Below, in pieces: positions 57,797-64,000 of a stretch of 64,000 nt of DNA (positions are counted from its first letter, which is position 1; every line of letters begins with the position of its first letter). A program made the translations under genes and the position numbers. Source of the DNA: Lindgomyces ingoldianus (Eukaryota > Ascomycota > Dothideomycetes > Pleosporales > Lindgomycetaceae); assembly GCF_010093535.1 (NCBI RefSeq), contig NW_022985208.1, forward strand, positions 370,548-434,547. The letters are read 5' to 3'. The notes beneath the pieces were generated by a model. That model saw only the letters and a program-made list of their open reading frames with translations. It did not search any database and was not told the DNA's origin.

Positions 57797-58134
57797 CGTC
57801 AAGAACCCTATAAGCCTCTAGTACTCAAGCACTCTGAGGGTCTACATATTGAGTCCGGCTTGTTCGGCTAAAAGTACTCACCTTTTACCGCTAGAGCGTT
57901 TCATAAATTTTATGGCTGCGAGTCTCTTTCCTTTACGTCTCCAAGGTTGTACATACATGCGAGCTACCTTTTTGAACTGCCGGTCCCTGTCCCTCGACCC
58001 GACAGCATGGGATATTACCGCTGTGCAGAATTAACACGCTGATACACTAACCGAAGTTACGACCCACTGTGATATATACTGCTCTAAATCGAATATTCCT
58101 GTCTACCCCGATTTTCTTTCTCGCCTTCTGTTGA
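57797..58134. other. Permease promoter
   Basis: Between the relic zone and the permease ATG. No gene is supported. Confidence 0.45.
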
Positions 58135-59871
58135 ATGAGCAACACGGTATTAGAAATGGATAAATCGGCAGATTTGTTGGCGCAAGAGCACTCTTTTGCT
58201 GCTGATAGAATCCCTACGACTGGTATTAAGGCCGGGACAATCGAAGATAGGGAGGCGATGAGACGGCTGGGAAAACAACAGCTCTTTAAGGTGCGTCAAG
58301 GGAAATCATTTCTAACACAACCAACAATTTCGTAGCGCAACTTTGGTTTCGTCTCCATATTCGGCTTCTCGTTAATTCTCATGGGCACATGGGAAACCTT
58401 GCTTGGCACAGTCGCCTTCGGTTTGGGCAATGGTGGTCCCTCTGGGCTCATATACACCTATATCGGAGTCTATATAGGGTTCATTCTCGTAGTCGCTTCT
58501 ATGGCAGAAATGTCGTCTATGGCGCCAACATCGGGAGGACAGTACCACTGGGTTTCTGAATTTGCCTCCCGTCGGTACCAGAAGCAAGTGTCCTACTTCA
58601 TCGGCTGGTTATCAGTTCTTGGCTATCAAGTGGGAGTCAGTTTTGGTGCTTTTGTCTCCGGCACCATCATTCAAGGCCTTATCGTACTTAACTACCCGGA
58701 ATACGAGTATCAACGGTGGCATGGGACACTAATCGCAATAGCTGTTACAGTCGTTGTCACACTTTTCAATGTCTTCATGGCGAGCTACCTGCCGTTGGTG
58801 GAGATGGTGATTGGCTTTCTCCACTTCGCCGGTTGGCTTGGGATCCTCGTTCCGCTTTGGGCTCTTGCGCCTCGCACACCAAGCGAACAGGTGTGGAATT
58901 CGTTTGTGGACGCTGGGTGGGGAAGTAGTGAGTAGAAAGGAAGTCCTCACCTTAGGCATAGCTCATGAGATTGTCTAGCTGGCGCTGCATGCCTTGTTGG
59001 TATGATCACGAACGTGGGAGCCTTTATTGGGGGTGATGCTCCCGCACACATGGCTGAGGAGGTAAAGTCAGCGTCAAAAATACTTCCAAGAGCGATGATG
59101 TGGACGATCATGATAAATGGGGCTCTAGGACTTGTCACACTTATGTAAGGATCCTTACCTTTCTTGAGGCTCCACCGCTGATTTATTTTTTTTGACTTCA
59201 GCACCTTCTGCTACACAGTTGGAGATGTAGAATCTGCAATCACATCGCCAACAGGATACCCCATCATCCAGGTGTTTTACGGCGCGACCGGGTCCAAAGC
59301 CAGTGCAACAGGACTCTCCTCTCTTCTTGTCGTCCTCAATGTCGCCAACAACCTCACAAATATGGCGGGTGCATCCCGCCAACTGTTCGCCTTTGCACGA
59401 GACTGCGGTGTTCCGTTTTCGCCTTGGTTAAGTCACGTTTCACCTAGCTACGATGTGCCTATTAATGCCATCAATTTGTCGTCCCTGATCGCTTGCATAC
59501 TTCATTGCATCAACATCGGATCCTCGATTGCATTCAACATTATCGTCTCGATTGGCTCTGTTGCACTGATTACGTCCTATATGACATCGGTTGGATGTGT
59601 TACGTGGCGGCGGCTTCGAGGGCTTCCGCTGCTGGAGTCCCATTTTTCGATGAAGAAGATAGGGTTAGCTGTGAATTTGCTTTCGCTTGCCTTTCTTGCG
59701 CTCATATTGGTCTTTTGCTTCTTCCCGCCGATACCAAACCCGCCGGCGAGTGGAATGAACTGGGCAATCGTAGTGTATGCAGGGGTGCTTGGAATTGCGG
59801 GGGTTTACTATCTCCTGAGGGCCAGACACACATACAACGGCCCAGTGGAGTATGTAAGGAAGAGTGCTTGA
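58135..59871 (+). CDS. Amino acid / choline-type permease (APC superfamily)
   Basis: Four exons: 58135-58290, 58336-58927, 58979-59144 and 59202-59871; 527 aa, the usual length for fungal permeases. A cytoplasmic N-terminus with a TIEDREAMRRLGKQQLFKRNFG segment, split by the first intron, is followed by about 12 hydrophobic helices. The first reads FVSIFGFSLILMGTWETLL. Family landmarks are MAPTSGGQYHW, ISPTGYPI-like SPTGYPIIQVF, and GASRQLFAFARD with PINAI. This places it among GABA/choline/amino-acid transporters (HNM1/UGA4 type) that use proton symport at the plasma membrane. The introns are 45-57 nt. The specific substrate cannot be told from sequence. Confidence 0.93.
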
Positions 59872-60242
59872 TCTCGGAAGGGAGGAGCGGGACCGTCTGC
59901 CATGGTAGGGTGCTCGCAACATGAGGTGGCCTGTGGCCGATATGCCAAGGCGGGGTGTGGCATCAGACCTCAGAATGGAAGACACCACAGGAGGGGGTGT
60001 TCAGGTCACCAGTTAGACGTCGACCATTCACCGCGTTCCCACAACCGCGTTCACACACAGATTCTCACCCACGACATAGATGCATAAGTCTTTGAGTCAT
60101 AATTTGAACCTATAGTCACCGCACGTCCTCTTGAGCTTACGTCGCATGAGCCTCGTTGACTCATCGGACCATTGATCAATTCACTCACAAGCACTTATTT
60201 TAGCTGTGCTCCAGCCCCTCTCTCATCCTCAGCGGGCTCGAC
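59872..60242. other. Intergenic
   Basis: About 370 bp between the permease stop and the next gene on the same strand. Nothing was recognised. Confidence 0.5.
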
Positions 60243-62019
60243 ATGCCCAAGAAACACGCGCCACCATACACGCAGACCAAACCGTCAAACTCCTACGTTC
60301 ACCCCTCTTTGCAAAGCTCGCGACCCTCGACCTCTGCCTCCCCGACGCCGCAGACGGTCAACCAGCGCATCCAACAGCTCCGCCGCGAACAGACACCGCG
60401 AGCTACATCAGAGAGGAGGGATGAAGTGACAGAATTGGTTAGGAACCGTTCCGTCCCGCCGCAATTGCGGCAGATATTGCAGATACCAGAGGTTAACGCT
60501 CCCCTTCCCAAGGCAGGTGTTCGTGCGAGACCAGTCCCCCGAGCAAGACGGCCCCCTCCTGGCCCAGCTGCGCCGAGTAGCTGGCTGTCACACAGCCGCC
60601 ATACTCCGGCTCATGCAAGAAACCGGAGGTTGGTAGAGGAAGGTGGGAGTGAAAGGCTCTATGAGCAGTTTTGCGCCCTGGCTCGGTTGAACGATGTGGA
60701 ATACAGGGTATGTTTTGCATCATCTGTGTTTGCGTCTTGATTCGAGGGCTTGAAAGGATTTCAAGTTCAGCCTCTCACTGTGATAGCGTCTCCCCCCACG
60801 GCCGAGCCTAGTCCATGCATGCCTGAGGACGTTCGCGACGCATTGGGAGCACTTGATCGAGTATGAACAGCATTACCTCGCTGCGCTACCTACACCACTG
60901 AAGGAAGCAATGCTGAGCTATCTGTCATTGTATGGCATTCAGGGCTGTCTAGATATGAAGTCCTTCAAGGTGTTGTTCTTGACCGACAGGGATGTTATAG
61001 GTGGCACCGGATCCGACGACATTAGGTTTCTCGACTTAACAGGCCTTCTACATCAAAATTATACGCTCAGTGACCTCAACAGATCCCTAGCGCCCTCGAT
61101 CTCTGGCACCACTCTAACAAAGGCAATGGGCGGCCTCTCTGTATCCCCGTCAAACTCAAATAGAAAAGCACTAGTCTCGGTCGCAGATTCCTGGGAAGAT
61201 GAAGCCGACGAAGCATCGACTCCTCCTTTTCCATCAACCCTTAGTGTACCCATCTTCCCAAACCTGACCAGGTTGTCTTTAGCACATCCCGGGTCCAACG
61301 CTTCCTGGACCGATCTCCTCAACATTTCCACCAAGCTCAACACACTCACACACCTCTCCCTTGCGTACTGGCCTACACCATCCACAACCCCAAATGCCGC
61401 AACCGCATCAATGGTCTCTAAGCATGCCAAGCCCGTCGCGCTGGGCGGAAGCCACATATACTCGGAGCTTGACGACGACTGGCATGAAGCAGCTAACATC
61501 CTCCGAAGACTGAGCTTGAACACGTATTGCCTGAAGTGGTTGGATCTAGAGGGATGCACATGGCACAAGGCGTTGACGTGGAGCCTCCCAGACGAAGACG
61601 ACAGACCAACCGGCATACGACCCAACGGCAAAGACAAATGGCCAAGATGGGTAGAAGCACACTCAGGTCCGGGTCCCGATTGGTGCGACGCTTGGCAGCA
61701 GATCTCATACCTCAATCTCTCTCAAGGCTGGATTCCGAAAGACCAACATGCTATCATGACGATGCCTGCCGGTATGCTGCCAGTGGAATTGTTAGGCTGG
61801 CTAAGAGAACACGAGCATGATGAGAAAGTGAGTGCAATGCTGCGGGATGCGGGGAGGCTTGAAACAGAGATGTGGGTTGAGAGGGAGAAGGCAGTAAGGA
61901 TTGTAAGAGGGAAGATTTTGGGGGAAAGGAAGAGGTATGGTGGGAGTTGGTGTAAGGTGGATTATGGATGGGATTTGGGACATCATGAGTGGGATCGTAG
62001 GGGTTGGTCAGAGGATTAG
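60243..62019 (+). CDS. Conserved-looking hypothetical protein with LRR-like segments
   Basis: Two exons (60243-60707 and 60787-62019, intron 79 nt); 565 aa. I do not recognise a named family. The first 130 residues are basic, Pro/Ser/Arg-rich and disordered. Then comes a helical segment (RLYEQFCALARLNDVEYR) that continues over the splice into LVHACLRTFATHWEHLIEYE. The middle has Leu-rich stretches (LTRLSLAHPG, LTHLSLAYWP, LKWLDLEGC, ISYLNLSQG) spaced like irregular leucine-rich repeats, then a C-terminal helical, charged part ending HHEWDRRGWSED. No signal peptide. The phase-0 join and the repeated LxxLxL pattern support a real gene. Confidence 0.85.
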
Positions 62020-62690
62020 ATGGGTGTTTAATGCATAAGAATTGGATGTTAGTTAAGTGCATTGGGTAGGCGTGAAAGGAAGAGTAGCACTGCGAGATAG
62101 ACCAGTAGACACTCTATACTCCCTCTCTTGGAAACCTGTCCACTTCGTGATCTAGACTCCCATGCTGCACTATCCTAACGCCCCCTTATCCCGACTGCAT
62201 TCCATCGCTTTATCATCTCCCACTCCATTGATTCATACAGTCAAGAGCGAAATCGGCTTCCGGCCAAGCACCGCTGAAAACGTTATTTCAACCTTGCTGC
62301 CGGGACAGTTCCCTCTAACACTAGTCCCAAAATGCTTACGCTGCTCGAGCATTCTGGAACACTACTGGACTTCTTCAAGCCTCCCGTTAGTTATAAAGTT
62401 AATATTAGCTGTGTTGTACTGTATAATGTAAGACGTAATCATCACATCCCACCATAACATTCCTGAAGTGGCCCTACTGGGATGCTACATATCAACGTCA
62501 GCACGAAAAATTGCTTTCATCACATGTGAGTTGACAGCGCACATAGAGGCGCAATTTGATTTCAGAGCCTTTATATTAAAAATGAACTGTTACGCTCTAG
62601 CTGTCGCCATTTATGCTCTCTATAGAATATAAGAGAAAGATGATCTGTAATGGAAGAGGGTAGGGCGGAGGATAAAGAAGCCAGGAAATT
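62020..62690. other. Intergenic, convergent 3' ends
   Basis: Between the LRR-like gene (plus) and the WD40 gene (minus). No gene or repeat was recognised in this 670-bp segment. Confidence 0.5.
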
Positions 62691-64000
62691 TCAGGAAGTA
62701 AATTCCATGATTGTGACTCTTCCAGACGCAGACCCAAAACCAAGAATACTCCCTTGAACAGCAGAGGTGCTTGGCCGGTACTCAAGAGGAAGCCAAAGAA
62801 TCCGCTCAGTATGGCGAGTAACCCATTGATCATCCACCAAGATAGAAGATGAAGGCTGCACCTGGTCAACAGCTGTACCACTTGGGAAAGATCTTAAGAT
62901 AGGCAATGGTCCTATGTTAGTCTGGAAAGAAGTGCCGTCATCGGAGAAAGAAAGAGTTGAGATGGAAGCGGCAACCTCGAGCGTCTGCAGCAGCGCGCCT
63001 GACCCGACATCCCACAGCTTGACCATATTATCCCCTGAGACCGACGCCAACTGCTTGCCATCCGGCGAGAAGGCTATGGCCCTGACCCAATTCGTATGAC
63101 CCTCGAGCGTCTGCAGTAGCGCTCCTGACCCGGCATCCCACAGCTTGACCATCTTGTCCCCCGAGGCCGACGCTAGTTGCTTGCCATCCGGCGAGAAGGC
63201 TATGGCCCAGACCCAATTCGTATGACCCTCGAGCGTCTGAAGCAGTGCGCCTGACCCAGCATCCCACAGCTTGACCATATTGTCCCCCGAGGCCGACGCC
63301 AGCTGCTTGCCGTCTGGCGAGAAGACTATGGCCCTGATCGGATCCGTATGACCCTCGAGCGTCTGCAGCAGTACGCCTGACCCAGCATCCCACAGCTTGA
63401 CCATCTTGTCGTCTGAGGCCGATGCCAGCTGCTTGCCGTCCGGCGAGAAGGCTATGGCCGTGACCGGACCCGTATGACCCTCGAGTGTCTGCAGCAGTGT
63501 GCCTGACAAGGTATCCCACAGCTTGACCATCTTGTCGTATGAGGCCGACGCCAGCTGCTTGCCATCGGGCGAGAATGCTATGGCCCTGACCCAATCCGTA
63601 TGACCCTCGAGCGTCTGCAGGCCGCCCGGCGTGCCTGACCCAGCATCCCACAGCTTGACCATCTTGTCCCCCGAGGCCGACACCAGCTGCTTGCCATCCG
63701 GCGAGAAGGCTATGGCCCAGACCAAACCCGTATGGCCCTCGAGAATCTGCAGCAGCGCTCCTGATCTGGAATCCCACAGCTTGACCACACTGTCGTCTGA
63801 GGCCGACGCTAGCTGCTTGCCGTCCGGCGAGAAGGCTATGGCCCTGACCCAATTCGTATGACCGTCAAGCGTCTGCAGCAGTGCGCCTGACCCGGCATCC
63901 CACAACTTGACCATATTGTCCCCCGAGGCCGACGCCAGCTGCTTGCCGTCTGGCGAGAAGGCTATGGCCGTGACCGAACCTGTATGACCCTCTAGCTTCT
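62691..64000 (-). CDS. WD40-repeat STAND protein (HET-E/HNWD-like), C-terminal part
   Basis: Only the C-terminal 436 codons are in the window; the frame is open to the right edge. It has eight 42-residue WD40 units of the form LEGHT..V.AIAFSPDGKQLASAS.D.MVKLWDAGSG, a ninth degenerate one, then a closing region (DDQWVTRHTERILWLPLEYRP). The units are near-identical at DNA level (period 126 bp, one unit 132 bp with an extra Gly-Gly). Variation is concentrated right after GHT and near the SxD turn, i.e. the binding face of the propeller. This matches fungal nucleotide-binding STAND proteins of the HET-D/E/R (HNWD) kind, where such WD repeats recognise non-self partners. The NACHT and effector domains would lie beyond 64000. 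Function is inferred from the repeats only. Confidence 0.9.
   Translation of the reverse strand, partial: KLEGHTGSVTAIAFSPDGKQLASASGDNMVKLWDAGSGALLQTLDGHTNWVRAIAFSPDGKQLASASDDSVVKLWDSRSGALLQILEGHTGLVWAIAFSPDGKQLVSASGDKMVKLWDAGSGTPGGLQTLEGHTDWVRAIAFSPDGKQLASASYDKMVKLWDTLSGTLLQTLEGHTGPVTAIAFSPDGKQLASASDDKMVKLWDAGSGVLLQTLEGHTDPIRAIVFSPDGKQLASASGDNMVKLWDAGSGALLQTLEGHTNWVWAIAFSPDGKQLASASGDKMVKLWDAGSGALLQTLEGHTNWVRAIAFSPDGKQLASVSGDNMVKLWDVGSGALLQTLEVAASISTLSFSDDGTSFQTNIGPLPILRSFPSGTAVDQVQPSSSILVDDQWVTRHTERILWLPLEYRPSTSAVQGSILGFGSASGRVTIMEFTS
62983..64000 (-). repeat. Array of ~126-bp WD40-coding repeats
   Basis: Starts of successive LEGHT codons lie near 63108, 63234, 63360, 63486, 63612, 63744, 63870 and 63996. 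High identity creates long open frames in other frames across the array, which are not genes. The array continues past the window edge. Confidence 0.92.

Noticed and set aside
63028..63852. Long minus-strand frame of 274 codons rich in Gly/Gln inside the WD40 gene
   Set aside because: It is a frame-shifted reading of the highly similar WD40 repeats; the main frame gives perfect WD units.

Overview
This is a filamentous ascomycete (Pezizomycotina) nuclear contig. Genes are intron-bearing with short 44-133 nt introns, GT-AG borders and CTRAC-type branch points. Typical Pezizomycotina genes are present: acetyl-CoA carboxylase, NudE, a GRAM-TBC GTPase activator, UstYa-family proteins and a STAND WD40 protein. 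Two gene relics carry C-to-T / G-to-A stop codons, as expected from RIP. Gene style suggests Leotiomycetes or a relative, but that is inference. I joined exons by hand so that both splice signals and reading frame agree.

Layout. 0-2.6 kb: the 5' end of a FAD-dependent monooxygenase and a divergent cytochrome P450. 3.2-16.1 kb: a GNAT-like protein, ACC1 (five exons, about 2286 aa) and NudE. 16.9-24.5 kb: an apparently undescribed RiPP cluster of the dikaritin (ustiloxin/phomopsin-like) type, with an O-methyltransferase, three UstYa (DUF3328) oxidase-like genes and a small secreted precursor of three near-identical 32-residue units ending in Lys-Arg. 24.8-26.3 kb: a peroxisomal-type mitochondrial carrier. 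26.9-34 kb: a mutated DUF1593 relic, an intact GH11 xylanase, a weak hypothetical gene and a second P450.

34.9-49.8 kb: a 1456-residue protein joining a helical HeLo-like N-terminus, a degenerate kinase, IQ motifs and a trypsin-like protease; then a Gyp2-type Rab GAP, a mitochondrial SDR, an INP54-like tail-anchored 5-phosphatase and an acyl-CoA synthetase. 50-55.3 kb: a very long gene that appears to join a fungal STAND-type N-terminus to NF-YA-like, Cys-rich, KN-homeodomain and basic-region segments. 55.4-58.1 kb: an AT-rich repeat and relic zone with decayed ankyrin repeats. 58.1-62 kb: an amino acid/choline-type permease and an unrecognised conserved-looking protein. 62.7-64 kb: the C-terminus of a HET-E/HNWD-like WD40 protein with highly homogenised repeats.

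How the genes work together: the 16.9-24.5 kb block is the clearest functional unit. The precursor would enter the secretory pathway and be cut at KR sites by a Kex2-type protease. UstYa-type membrane oxidases would cyclise the released peptides, and the methyltransferase may decorate them. The HeLo/kinase/protease protein, the STAND-like transcription-factor chimera and the WD40 protein suggest a second theme of self/non-self recognition or programmed cell death, but they are not a cluster.
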